This document shows, piece after piece, positions 36,192 to 44,135 of a DNA stretch of 64,000 bases; within the stretch, counting starts at the first letter, position 1; the number at the start of each line of letters is the position of its first letter. The notes under the pieces are model-generated. The model did no database searches, was not told the DNA's origin, and saw only the letters and a program-made list of their open reading frames with translations. The position numbers and the translations under genes are program-made. The DNA is from Jiella endophytica (GTDB lineage: Bacteria; Pseudomonadota; Alphaproteobacteria; Rhizobiales; Rhizobiaceae), in contig NZ_SOZD01000001.1 in assembly GCF_004519335.1 (NCBI RefSeq), forward strand, positions 620,001 through 684,000, in the 5' to 3' direction.

Positions 36192-36548
36192 AAAGGGTTG
36201 GGGCAGCTTCAGAGTGGCAGGAGGGATCTTGGATCGGCGTTGCGAGGAGGGTCGTTGATTTGCCGTCAGGAAGCCGCGCGTCTGCGTCGCGCACCGTTGC
36301 CTAACCGTCCGCTTTCGGCACGTAGTCCAAAATGCCCAGATGGCCGGAATGGGCGCGAAGCTGACAGGCAGTTGGCAGGAACAGTGACGGTGTCGCGCCG
36401 TAGCAGCGTTTGAAAAATGGGCGGCAGCTCAAGCGGTGACACCCCTCTCTTGCGATTTCAATCGTTTAGCCGCTGCGCGGCTAAGCCGATGAAATCGCTT
36501 TCTCTCCCGCAAGGGGGAGAGAGGGCGCCCTTTCTTCCGGGCCGCGCG
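36192..36548. other. Gene-free right border of the island
   Basis: 357 bases between the caspase-like stop and the helicase stop; no supported gene. The right third is a dispersed palindromic element (36440-36530), listed separately. No T-run terminator for the + strand operon is clear. Confidence 0.6.
36440..36530. repeat. Compound palindromic repeat at the 3' end of the helicase gene
   Basis: Two 22-base arms (36452-36473 and 36477-36498) are inverted, matching at GCGATTTCA and TTAGCCGC with a mismatched centre; a second hairpin, CTCTCCCGCAAGGGGGAGAG, lies at 36503-36522, and CCCTCTCT at the left end complements AGAGAGGG at the right. It ends 19 bases after the helicase stop, where it may also act as a minus-strand terminator. 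The composition is that of the dispersed rhizobial repeats. Confidence 0.65.
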
Positions 36549-39500
36549 TCACACCGCCTCGACGAACCCCTCCAGAACCCGCTTCTGCCCCGCCTTGTCG
36601 AAGTCGATGGTGAGCTTGTTGCCGTCGACGAGGGCGACGGTGCCGTTGCCAAATTTCAGGTGGAAGACCCGGTCGCCTTGTGAGAAGCGGCTTTCGGTGT
36701 CGGCGACGGATTTGGCGACGAGTTCGCCCTGGATCTCGCGGGGGCCGCCGCGCCTGGCGGAGGAGTAGAGGCCGAAACCCTTTTGCGGGGGCTGATTGTG
36801 GCCGCGGCCAGGATTGGGGCCGGGGGCGGCGGCGGGTCGCCCGAGTGGTTCGACAGGCTCACCATGAGGGCTTCCCATCCGTCCCGCGAAGCCGGTGCCT
36901 GCGGAACCCTCGCCCTTCGACCCTTCGACACGCTCAGGATTATGTCGCTCCGCTCGCACCTCAGGATGAGGGTCGTTCATACCGCCGGCGTTGCCACCGA
37001 TGATCCGTCCCGCGAAGCCCGAGCCGTTGCCGCCCCCCGAGCCGCGGGAGCCGGGTTCGGCGTCGTAGGTGATCTCGCGGGTGCGCCCGCCCGACCAGCC
37101 GTCGCCGCCTCTGGAGGGGCCGCCGCGGCGGCTGCCGGTCTCGGCAAAGCCGCCGGAGGCAAAGCCTGCCTGGGCCGCCTGGGCCCTGCGCCAGCCGGGG
37201 GTCTGATAGGCCTGTTCCTTGAAGGCGTTGCCGCCGTCCCAGCGCGAGGCGCCGTAGCCGCCGAAGCCGCCGGCACCATAGCCGCCATAGGAGGTGTTCG
37301 CCTCCATCACCTCGACATGGGCCTCGGGGAGTTCGTCGAGAAAGCGCGACGGGATGGTCGACTGCCACAGGCCGTGGATGCGGCGATTGGAGACGAACCA
37401 GATTTTTACCCGGCGCTTGCCCCTTGTGATGCCGACATAGGCGAGGCGGCGCTCTTCCTCCAGCCCTGAGCGGCCGCCCTCGTCGAGGGCGCGCTGATGG
37501 GGGAACAGGCCTTCTTCCCAGCCTGGCAGGAAGACGGTCTCGAATTCCAGCCCCTTGGCCGAATGCAGCGTCATGATCGAGACGGCGTCGACATCGGCGT
37601 TCTGCTCGGCGTCCATGACCAAAGCGACATGTTCGAGGAAGGAGGGGAGCGACTCGTACTCCTCCATCGAGCGGATCAGTTCTTTCAGGTTTTCCAGCCG
37701 CCCTGGCGCCTCGGCCGAGCGGTCGTTCTGCCACATCTCGGTGTAGCCGCTCTCCTCGAGGATCTGCTCGGCAAGCTCGGTGTGCTTCATCGTCGGCAGA
37801 AGCTCGGACCAGCGGCGGAAATCGGCGACGACGGCGCGCAGCGTGTTGCGGGGCTTGGGCTTCAGCTCCTCGGTCTCGGTGATCTCGCCGGCTGCGGCGA
37901 TGATCGGGATCTGCCGCTCGCGGGCGTAGTCGTGGAGAAGCCGCACGGTGGCGTCGCCGAGGCCGCGCTTCGGCGTGTTGACGATGCGCTCGAAGGCGAG
38001 GTCGTCCGCCGGCTGGCAGACGCAGCGGAAATAGGCGAGCGCATCGCGGATCTCCATGCGCTCGTAAAAGCGCGGGCCGCCGATGACGCGGTAGTTCAGC
38101 CCCATGGTGACGAAGCGGTCCTCGAAGGAGCGCATCTGGAAGGAGGCGCGCACCAGGATCGCCATGTCGTTGAGGTCGTGATCCTCGCGCCGCTGCAGAT
38201 CCTCGATCGCCTCGCCGATGGCGCGGGCCTCTTCCTCGGAATCCCAGCCGGCATTGACCTCGACCTTGGGGTCTTCGGGGTCGGGCGTGTCGGTGAAGAG
38301 GGTCTTGCCGAGGCGGTCCTCGTTATGGGCGATGAGATGGGAGGCGGCGCCGAGGATGTGGCCGGTGGAGCGGTAGTTGCGCTCGAGGCGGATGACGGTG
38401 GCGCCGGGAAAATCCTTGTCGAACCTGAGGATATTGTCGACCTCGGCGCCGCGCCAGCCATAGATCGACTGGTCGTCGTCGCCGACGCAGCAGATGTTGA
38501 TCTGCTGGGGTCGGTTTGCGCTCACGCTGTCGCCGCTGCGCGGCTCGCTCCGCTCGCTGGCCTGCGCGGCCTGACCGGCCGACGGGCGGTCGCCCTTGCG
38601 GCCTTCGGCCGGGATGGGAGCGGAGGATGACGCCTCGATCTCCCCCCTTGAGGTGGAAATGCCTGGCAAGGCAGAGGGGGGTGGCCCGGCACCGACCTGT
38701 CCGGATGCAGCGCCCTGCGCGCCCCCCTCTGGGCTGCCGCCCATCTCCCCCTCAAGGGGGGAGATCGAAGCTAAGGTGCCGTGCCCTCTGGAGGGCTGCT
38801 GCGCCAGAAGCCGCAGCCAGAGATACTGGGCGACGTTGGTGTCCTGATACTCGTCGACGAGGATGTAGCGGAACCGGCGGTGATATTCGGCAAGGACGTC
38901 GGGATTGGCCTTGAAGAGGGCGATCGGATGCATGAGGAGGTCGCCGAAGTCGCAGGCGTTCAGCGTCATCAGCCGCGCCTGATAGGCGGCGTAGAGCTGG
39001 CGGCCCTTGCCGGCGAAGGCCCGGGCGTCGCCCTCGGGAATGTCCTTGGGCGACAGGCCCTTGTTCTTCCAGCCGTCGAGCATGTTGGCGAAGGTTCTGG
39101 CCGGCCAGCGCTTGTCGTCGAGATTTTCCGCCTGGATCAGCTGCTTGATCAGCCGGATCTGGTCGTCGGTGTCGAGGATGGTGAAGTTCGGCTTCAGCCC
39201 GACGAGTTCGGCATGGCGGCGCAGGATTTTGACGCCGATCGAGTGGAAGGTGCCGAGCCAGGGCATGCCCTCGACCTGGCCGCCGACCAGCATGCCGATG
39301 CGCGTCTTCATCTCGCGCGCCGCCTTGTTGGTGAAGGTGACGGCGAGGATCTGGCTCGGATAGGCCCTGCCGGTGGCGAGGATGTGGGCGATGCGGGTGG
39401 TCAGAACGCGGGTCTTGCCGGTGCCGGCGCCGGCCAGCACCAGCACCGGACCCTCGGTGGTCTCGACGGCAGCGCGCTGCTCGGGATTGAGGCCCGACAG

Positions 39501-39596
39501 ATAGTCCGGCGCGGCACTGCCCCGGGCGGCCATGGCCCTCGCGGCGATGCCGCCGGGACGCGGTGCCGAGGGCGCTGATTCGTAAAAATCGCTCAT
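36549..39596 (-). CDS. UvrD/PcrA-type DNA helicase with in-frame repeat insertions
   Basis: Superfamily 1A 3'-5' helicase for nucleotide excision repair and replication restart. Motifs in order: GLNPEQRAAV, Walker A AGAGTGKT (55-62), TFTNKAAREM, DEYQDTN (248-254), GDDDQSIYGWRGA (372-384), RNYRS, TLHSAKGLEFE, AYVGITRGKRRV, and the C-terminal VFHLKFGNGTV (Tudor-like) block. At 1015 residues it is about 200 longer than usual. Two parts account for most of the excess: a 98-residue Pro/Ser/Gly segment (268-365) between motifs II and III containing a dispersed palindrome read as ISPLEGEMGGSPEGG, and a C-terminal segment with DPHPEVRAER and PHGEPVEPL, translations of other dispersed repeats. All stay in frame, and the helicase motifs are intact. 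Confidence 0.93.
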   Translation of the reverse strand: MSDFYESAPSAPRPGGIAARAMAARGSAAPDYLSGLNPEQRAAVETTEGPVLVLAGAGTGKTRVLTTRIAHILATGRAYPSQILAVTFTNKAAREMKTRIGMLVGGQVEGMPWLGTFHSIGVKILRRHAELVGLKPNFTILDTDDQIRLIKQLIQAENLDDKRWPARTFANMLDGWKNKGLSPKDIPEGDARAFAGKGRQLYAAYQARLMTLNACDFGDLLMHPIALFKANPDVLAEYHRRFRYILVDEYQDTNVAQYLWLRLLAQQPSRGHGTLASISPLEGEMGGSPEGGAQGAASGQVGAGPPPSALPGISTSRGEIEASSSAPIPAEGRKGDRPSAGQAAQASERSEPRSGDSVSANRPQQINICCVGDDDQSIYGWRGAEVDNILRFDKDFPGATVIRLERNYRSTGHILGAASHLIAHNEDRLGKTLFTDTPDPEDPKVEVNAGWDSEEEARAIGEAIEDLQRREDHDLNDMAILVRASFQMRSFEDRFVTMGLNYRVIGGPRFYERMEIRDALAYFRCVCQPADDLAFERIVNTPKRGLGDATVRLLHDYARERQIPIIAAAGEITETEELKPKPRNTLRAVVADFRRWSELLPTMKHTELAEQILEESGYTEMWQNDRSAEAPGRLENLKELIRSMEEYESLPSFLEHVALVMDAEQNADVDAVSIMTLHSAKGLEFETVFLPGWEEGLFPHQRALDEGGRSGLEEERRLAYVGITRGKRRVKIWFVSNRRIHGLWQSTIPSRFLDELPEAHVEVMEANTSYGGYGAGGFGGYGASRWDGGNAFKEQAYQTPGWRRAQAAQAGFASGGFAETGSRRGGPSRGGDGWSGGRTREITYDAEPGSRGSGGGNGSGFAGRIIGGNAGGMNDPHPEVRAERHNPERVEGSKGEGSAGTGFAGRMGSPHGEPVEPLGRPAAAPGPNPGRGHNQPPQKGFGLYSSARRGGPREIQGELVAKSVADTESRFSQGDRVFHLKFGNGTVALVDGNKLTIDFDKAGQKRVLEGFVEAV
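36847..36873. repeat. Dispersed repeat read in frame (GGTTCGACAGGCTCACCATG)
   Basis: The sequence around GGTTCGACAGGCTCACCATG is a short repeat common in alphaproteobacterial intergenic DNA. Here it encodes the PHGEPVEP part of the helicase C-terminal linker. Confidence 0.6.
36877..37019. repeat. 17-bp direct repeats flanking a repeat insertion in the helicase gene
   Basis: ATCCGTCCCGCGAAGCC occurs at 36877-36893 and again at 37003-37019, 126 bases (42 codons) apart, encoding GFAGRM and GFAGRI. Between them lies the dispersed repeat at 36911-36975. The pattern suggests duplication on insertion or a tandem duplication that preserved the frame. Confidence 0.75.
36911..36975. repeat. Dispersed repeat read in frame as DPHPEVRAER
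   Basis: Contains CTTCGACACGCTCAGGATTA and CACCTCAGGATGAGGGTCG, an alphaproteobacterial dispersed repeat pair with partial inverted symmetry (CTCAGGAT words). It translates within the helicase frame as DPHPEVRAERHNPERVEGSKG. Confidence 0.65.
38636..38767. repeat. 132-bp element with perfect 18-bp terminal inverted repeats inside the helicase gene
   Basis: CGATCTCCCCCCTTGAGG (38636-38653) and CCTCAAGGGGGGAGATCG (38750-38767) are exact inverted repeats. The right end is internally palindromic and matches the repeat at 7878-7908. The element is part of the 294-base insertion 38502-38795 that adds exactly 98 codons to the helicase. It has no coding capacity of its own and looks like a non-autonomous miniature element. 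Confidence 0.85.
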
Positions 39597-39674
39597 CGCC
39601 GGAATGTAAGCAATCGGCCGGCGAAGACCAACGCCGGCCGGGCGGCTCCGAGCACCGGGCGAGCGGCCGGGCGC

Positions 39675-40955
39675 TCAGCGATAGATCAGCGTCGGCAGCC
39701 ACATGGTGATGGCGGGGACGAAGGTGACGAGGACGAGCACCAGGAACAAGGGCACCAGGAAAGGCAGCGTCGCCGTGACGCAGCGCTCGAAGGGCACTTT
39801 GGAGACCCGCGAGAGGACGTAGAGCACCATGCCGACCGGCGGTGTCAGAAGCCCGATCATCAGATTAAGCACCAGGATCACGCCGAAATGAACCGGATCG
39901 ATGCCGACCTTTTCCGCCACCGGCAGAAGCACCGGGACGAGAATGGTGATCGCCGCGACGGTTTCCATGAAGCAGCCGACGACCAGCAGGATGAGGTTGA
40001 TCAGCAGGAGGACGACGATCCAGTTTTCCGAGACCGAAAGGATCAACCCGGCGAAATGCTCCGGCACCCGGTTGGAGGTGAGGATCCAGGCGAAGATCGC
40101 CGCGGCGCCGACGATGAAGAGGACGACGGCGGTGGTCTCGATGGTGTCCATGGAGACCCGCAGGAAGCGCCGCCAGGTGAGCGTGCGATAGACGACAGTG
40201 CCGAGGAACATCGCCCAGGCGCAGGCGGCGATCGCTGCCTCCGTCGGCGTGAAGGCGCCGGTGAGGATGCCTCCGACGATGATCACCGGGGTCAGCAGCG
40301 CCAGGAAGGCGCGCAGGAACGAGCGGCCGAAGCCGGAGAGGCTGAACGCCTGGTCGCGCGGATAGCCTCGGCGGCGGGCATAGATCGCCACCATCACCAT
40401 CAGCGCGAGGGCCATCAACAGGCCGGGCAGGAAGCCGGCGGCAAACAGCTGGCCGATCGAGGCGCCAGCGACGACGCCATAGATCACCATCGGCAGCGAC
40501 GGCGGGATGATCGGCCCGATGGTCGAGGAGGCGGCGGTGATGCCGACGGAAAAACCCGGATCGTATTTGGCGTCGCGCATCGCCTTGATCTCGATGGCGC
40601 CGAGGCCGCCGGCATCGGCGACGGCGGCGCCGGACATGCCGGCGAAGATCACCGAGGCGCCGATGTTCACATGACCGAGGCCGCCGCGCATCCAGCCGAC
40701 CATGGACTTGGCGAAGTCGAAGATCCGCTCGGTGATGCCGGCGGTGTTCATCAGATTGCCGGCGAGGATGAAGAAGGGGACGGCGAGCAGCGGGAAGGAA
40801 TCGACGCCGTTGATCATCCGGTGGGCGACGACGACGCTCGGCACGTGGCCGTCGAGGAGGAGAAAGACCAGCGACGAGCCGGCCAGCGCGATGGCGACCG
40901 GGACACCGAGGACGATCAGGGCGAAGAGGACGACGAAGAGCAGCGCGAGGAGCAT
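39675..40955 (-). CDS. dctM: TRAP transporter large permease DctM
   Basis: 426-residue, 12-helix permease of a tripartite ATP-independent periplasmic transporter for organic acids. Typical blocks are LGVPVAIALAGSSLVF, FPLLAVPFFILAGNLMNTAGITERIFDFA, GASVIFAGMSGAAVADAGGLGAIEIKAM and TAASSTIGPIIPPSLPMVIYG. Start 16 bases after the dctQ stop, same operon. 78 bases separate it from the helicase gene downstream. Confidence 0.96.
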   Translation of the reverse strand: MLLALLFVVLFALIVLGVPVAIALAGSSLVFLLLDGHVPSVVVAHRMINGVDSFPLLAVPFFILAGNLMNTAGITERIFDFAKSMVGWMRGGLGHVNIGASVIFAGMSGAAVADAGGLGAIEIKAMRDAKYDPGFSVGITAASSTIGPIIPPSLPMVIYGVVAGASIGQLFAAGFLPGLLMALALMVMVAIYARRRGYPRDQAFSLSGFGRSFLRAFLALLTPVIIVGGILTGAFTPTEAAIAACAWAMFLGTVVYRTLTWRRFLRVSMDTIETTAVVLFIVGAAAIFAWILTSNRVPEHFAGLILSVSENWIVVLLLINLILLVVGCFMETVAAITILVPVLLPVAEKVGIDPVHFGVILVLNLMIGLLTPPVGMVLYVLSRVSKVPFERCVTATLPFLVPLFLVLVLVTFVPAITMWLPTLIYR

Positions 40956-40971
40956 GGGGCGATCCGCCTTG

Positions 40972-41535
40972 TCAGAGGTTCGGACCGGTGGAGGTCGCGG
41001 CGTCGGGATCGATGAGGCGGCTGGTGCGGCGGCTGAGATGCCTGACGAGGACCATCAGCTGATAGAGCGCCATTGCGGCGAAGCAGGCGGCGACGATCCA
41101 GTAGACCAGCGACTTCGGCACGTCGATCGAGGTCATCTTCTGGAAGGTGCGCTGGGCGAGATGGACGCAGAGCCAGCTGAGCGCCGCGTAGAAGGCCAGG
41201 GAGACGACGTCGACGAAGAGCTGCAGCGCGAGGCGGGCGGTGCGGGGCAGGCGGGTATAGAGGAGTTCGACGGCGATGTGGCTCTCGCGTCGCACCGCAG
41301 CGACGGCACCGATGAAGGTGACGCCGATCAGGAGGTAGCGGGCGATCTCCTCGGTCCAGCCGAGGGAGTTGTTGAGGACATAGCGGGTGAAGAACTGCAG
41401 GAAGACGACCAGCGCCAGCACCCAGAAGACGACGATCACCGGGGTATCGACGAGACGGATGTCGGAGATGTCGTCGTCTGCGGGTGGCGGCGGCGCCGGC
41501 GCGGCGTCGCGGGCCGGGGAGCTCTGGATCGGCAT
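40972..41535 (-). CDS. dctQ: TRAP transporter small permease DctQ
   Basis: 187-residue four-helix small subunit with a Pro/Ala-rich cytoplasmic start (PARDAAPAPPPPADDD). Family features: FFTRYVLNNSLGWTEEIARYLLIGVTFIGAVAAVRRESHIAVELLYTRLP (the WTEE..R motif) and VPKSLVYWI. The gene lies 148 bases after dctP, with a stem-loop in the gap. Confidence 0.93.
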   Translation of the reverse strand: MPIQSSPARDAAPAPPPPADDDISDIRLVDTPVIVVFWVLALVVFLQFFTRYVLNNSLGWTEEIARYLLIGVTFIGAVAAVRRESHIAVELLYTRLPRTARLALQLFVDVVSLAFYAALSWLCVHLAQRTFQKMTSIDVPKSLVYWIVAACFAAMALYQLMVLVRHLSRRTSRLIDPDAATSTGPNL

Positions 41536-41637
41536 GGCTGAAACTCCGCGAGGTGGAGGCGGGCGCTAGCGTCCGTCGGCGCCGGGACGGGCAGACAACG
41601 GCGACAGGACGCCGCCGGGACGGGCGAGCAAGGCATC

Positions 41638-41662
41638 GGACGGCGGGGCACACCCGCCGTCC
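41638..41662 (-). promoter_or_regulatory. Intercistronic stem-loop between dctP and dctQ
   Basis: GGACGGCGGG (41638-41647) and CCCGCCGTCC (41653-41662) form a perfect 10-bp stem with a 5-base loop, 21 bases after the dctP stop. There is no T-run, so it probably protects the dctP message or partly limits read-through, giving more binding protein than permease. Confidence 0.6.
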
Positions 41663-41683
41663 GGTCGCTTCGTCAGGCGGGGG

Positions 41684-42664
41684 TCACTTGATCGCCTGCA
41701 GACGGTCGTAGACCGCCTTGTCCCAAGTGGCGTCCGGGCCGTTGTGAAGCTTCACCGTCGCCTCGCGGAAGGGCGTGCGATCGACCTCGTTGACCTGAAC
41801 GCCCTCGTCCTTGAACCACTGGACGAGGTCCTTCTCGTTCTTGATGACCTGCTCGGTGGCGCATTCGGCGGTCTCGTCCAGCACCGTTTCGAGGGCCTTC
41901 TGGTCGGCCTCGTCCATGCCGCCCCAGGCCGAGCCGGAGACGATGGTCAGGAGCGCGTCGGTGATGTGGCCGGTCAGGTTGATGTCCTTCTGGACCTCGT
42001 AGAACTTCTTCGCCTGGATGGTCGGAAGCGGGTTCTCCTGGGCGTCGACGGTGCCTTGCTGCAGTGCAAGGTATACTTCGGCGAAAGCGATCGGCGTCGG
42101 ATTGGCGCCGACAGCCTTCGGAAACATCTCGTAGAGCGGCGCGTTCGGCACGCGGATCTTCAGCCCCTCCATGTCCCCGGGCTTTTCGATCGGCTTGTTG
42201 GAGGTGACGTGCCGCTCGCCGTAATAGGTGAGCGAGGTGATGTGGTTGCCGGTGGCCTCGTCGTAGCCCTCGGACAGTTCCTTGAAGAGATCGGAATCCC
42301 GGTACTTCTCCCAGTGGTCGAAGTCGCGGAACATGTAGGGCGCGCCGCCGATGGCGATCGGGCCGTAGGCTCTGCCGGCAAACAGCTGACCGGTATAGAT
42401 GATGTCGACCGTGCCGAGGCTGAGACCTTCGTTGATGTCGGTCTCCTTGCCGAGCGAGGAGGCCGGATAGACCTCGATCGCATAGCGCCCGTCGGTCGCC
42501 TGCTTCAGCTTGTCGGAGGCAGCCACGGCGCAGGTGTTGTAGGGCTCGTTCGCCTCGTAGACATGCGCCCATTTGAGCACCGTTTCGGCCGAGGCCGCCT
42601 CAGCGAATACCGTCGATGCCAGCAGCGCCGCTCCCAACGCCGCCATCTTGTTCGCGTATGCCAT
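41684..42664 (-). CDS. dctP: TRAP transporter substrate-binding protein DctP
   Basis: 326-residue periplasmic receptor with a signal peptide (1-26, ending AEAASA). Motifs: LKWAHVYEANEPYNTCAVAASDKLKQATDGRYAIEVYP, GLSLGTVDIIYTG, and GLKIRVPNAPLYEMFPKAVGANPTPIAFAEVYLALQQGTVDAQENPL, which carries the conserved Arg that binds the carboxylate of the ligand. The ligand cannot be named; the family takes up C4-dicarboxylates, sialic acid, ectoine and sugar acids. The start at 42664 is supported by a GGGAGGAAAC ribosome binding site that overlaps an operator-like palindrome. Confidence 0.95.
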   Translation of the reverse strand: MAYANKMAALGAALLASTVFAEAASAETVLKWAHVYEANEPYNTCAVAASDKLKQATDGRYAIEVYPASSLGKETDINEGLSLGTVDIIYTGQLFAGRAYGPIAIGGAPYMFRDFDHWEKYRDSDLFKELSEGYDEATGNHITSLTYYGERHVTSNKPIEKPGDMEGLKIRVPNAPLYEMFPKAVGANPTPIAFAEVYLALQQGTVDAQENPLPTIQAKKFYEVQKDINLTGHITDALLTIVSGSAWGGMDEADQKALETVLDETAECATEQVIKNEKDLVQWFKDEGVQVNEVDRTPFREATVKLHNGPDATWDKAVYDRLQAIK

Positions 42665-42671
42665 TCAGTTT

Positions 42672-42727
42672 CCTCCCTAACGTATACGCTACGGGAGGCA
42701 TCATATTGGCTCAGGGTGCGAGCGCAA
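42672..42727 (-). promoter_or_regulatory. dctPQM promoter with operator-like palindrome
   Basis: On the minus strand TTGCGC (42727-42722) and TATGAT (42705-42700) form a good -35/-10 pair with a 16-base spacer. Just downstream, TAACGTATACGCTA (42678-42691) is a palindrome with one mismatched pair, centred on CGTATACG, flanked by CCTCCC and GGGAGG in inverted orientation. A GTATAC core is typical of GntR-type regulators. No regulator gene is adjacent. Confidence 0.7.
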
Positions 42728-42867
42728 TGGCAAAGGTCAGATGCTGGCTGACATCTGGAGGGGGGAGGCAGGCGGCCGATGCGCGAGGCCCGCCACGACG
42801 GAGGCAGGCGGGGACAGCATCGAGCCCGGAAGCATGACCCGACACAGGCCCTGAACGAGGCCAGCAA

Positions 42868-43611
42868 TCAGGCGCGGGAAACCAGCGGGCGAATGTGCCG
42901 GCCGGCCGCCTCGCTGCCGGAAAAGGCGACGTCGGCATAGACGGGCAGATGATCCGAAGCATTGCGCGAGCGGTTCGACACATGGACCTTCGTCTCGACG
43001 AGATCGACATCCGGGCTGAGGATGAACCGGTCGAGGGCGCCGAGCGGCATGCGCGAGGGAAAGGAGCGGCCGGGCATGACCACCTGGTGGTCCCTGCCGA
43101 ACAGGCCGAAACAGCGGCCCTCGGGGTTCCATTCGTTGAGGTCGCCCATCATCACCGTCGGCAGGCCCGGCTCCATGCGGGCGACATGGGAAAGGATCGC
43201 CGCGGTCTGCCGCCGCCGCCAGAGGCCGAGCAGGCCGAGATGCATGGCGACGACCCGCAGCCGCGCCTTGCCGATGACAAGATCGACGACCGCGGCGCCG
43301 CGGGGCTCCAGTGCCGGCAGCGTCAGGCAGTCGGCCCGCTCGGCCTCGATGCCCTCGCGCACCAGGACGGCGTTGCCATGCCAGCCGAGACCGCCGGGGC
43401 GGGTGTCGAGGGCGACGGGAACGTAGCGGGTGGTGTCGCGGATCGCCTGTTGGGGCAGCGAAGAGGTGCGCGTGCCGAAGCGCCGATCGACCTCCTGCAG
43501 GGCGACGACATCGGCGTCGATCTCGTTGAGGACGGCGAGGATCTCGAGCGGGCGCCGTCGCCAGTCGGTGCCGACGCTCTTGCGGATGTTGTAGGACGCG
43601 ACGCGAAGCAT
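42868..43611 (-). CDS. Endonuclease/exonuclease/phosphatase family protein
   Basis: 247-residue metal-dependent phosphodiesterase fold. Motifs: LRVASYNIRKSVG (Asn), ALQEVDRRFG (Glu), GWHGNAVLV, VVAMHLGLLG, MMGDLNEWN (Asp and Asn) and SDHLPVYAD (Asp-His). Substrates in this superfamily range from DNA to phospholipids and inositol phosphates; no signal peptide is seen. The start at 43611 (MLRVASYNIR) has a GGGAGG site; the frame extends 18 codons upstream without reason to use them. Confidence 0.9.
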   Translation of the reverse strand: MLRVASYNIRKSVGTDWRRRPLEILAVLNEIDADVVALQEVDRRFGTRTSSLPQQAIRDTTRYVPVALDTRPGGLGWHGNAVLVREGIEAERADCLTLPALEPRGAAVVDLVIGKARLRVVAMHLGLLGLWRRRQTAAILSHVARMEPGLPTVMMGDLNEWNPEGRCFGLFGRDHQVVMPGRSFPSRMPLGALDRFILSPDVDLVETKVHVSNRSRNASDHLPVYADVAFSGSEAAGRHIRPLVSRA

Positions 43612-43922
43612 GAGGTCCCTCCCGGAGCGCCGCGGGTCCAGGCGGACGCGCGAGGATGCTCTCACTCATTCGATCGACGCATCGTGACTGGCGAAAACCG
43701 GGATCGATCTTCCGGCCGATGCTTTGGCAGCTTCGTATGTCCCCGGTAGCACGGTTTGACGAGGGATGAAGCGGGGCGGCAATTCACCGCGGTCTCAACG
43801 CGATCGCCCGAACGCCAGCCATCGGCCGGCCCCGCGACGATCGCCAGGCGCAGAATCGATTCGACATCGGCACGACTGAGCATTTATCATTCCCTAGGGG
43901 AAGATGATAAGGGAGCGGGACG
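43612..43922. other. Region upstream of the EEP and RMF-like genes
   Basis: 311 bases. It contains a minus-strand frame at 43662-43883 (73 codons, start preceded by AGGGA) that I cannot support as a gene, and the strong inverted repeat at 43884-43910. Confidence 0.5.
43884..43910. promoter_or_regulatory. 27-base inverted repeat upstream of the RMF-like gene
   Basis: TTATCAT (43884-43890) and ATGATAA (43904-43910) are exact inverted repeats, with an inner TTCCC/GGGAA around TAG in register shifted by two bases. It lies 12 bases before the RMF-like start and touches a possible divergent start at 43883. It could be an operator or an RNA hairpin in the leader. Confidence 0.55.
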
Positions 43923-44135
43923 ATGAGTGCGATGAGTGCGCAGGACCTTTCCGACGCGATGCGCGTCGCGGAGAGCGAGAAGGCGATCTGGCTGCGGGGC
44001 CGCAAGGCCTTCAAGCTGCACGGCCTCGGCGCGTTCAACCCCTATTCCGACGAGACAGACGCCCTGCACGACCTCTGGGAAGAAGGCTTCAACTACGAGC
44101 GCGACAAGGACGCCGATCGCCGGCCGCGCTTCTGA
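43923..44135 (+). CDS. Small RMF/CrpP-like protein
   Basis: 70-residue protein with the pattern EGxxA...G...NPY......L...W..GF seen in ribosome modulation factor/CrpP proteins: IWLRGRKAFKLHGLGAFNPYSDETDALHDLWEEGFNYERD. E. coli RMF dimerises ribosomes in stationary phase. The resemblance is to the short Pfam motif only, so a role in ribosome hibernation is inference. A GGGAGCGGG site precedes the ATG; a second in-frame ATG lies nine bases on. Confidence 0.65.
   Translation: MSAMSAQDLSDAMRVAESEKAIWLRGRKAFKLHGLGAFNPYSDETDALHDLWEEGFNYERDKDADRRPRF

Noticed and set aside
36440-36530. CRISPR-like array
   Set aside because: Only one palindromic unit is present; there are no regularly spaced repeats or cas genes anywhere in the window.
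43662-43883. 73-codon minus-strand frame starting at the inverted repeat
   Set aside because: It has an AGGGA near its ATG, but the protein soon becomes uncharacteristic and overlaps the start of the EEP gene frame; too weak to call.
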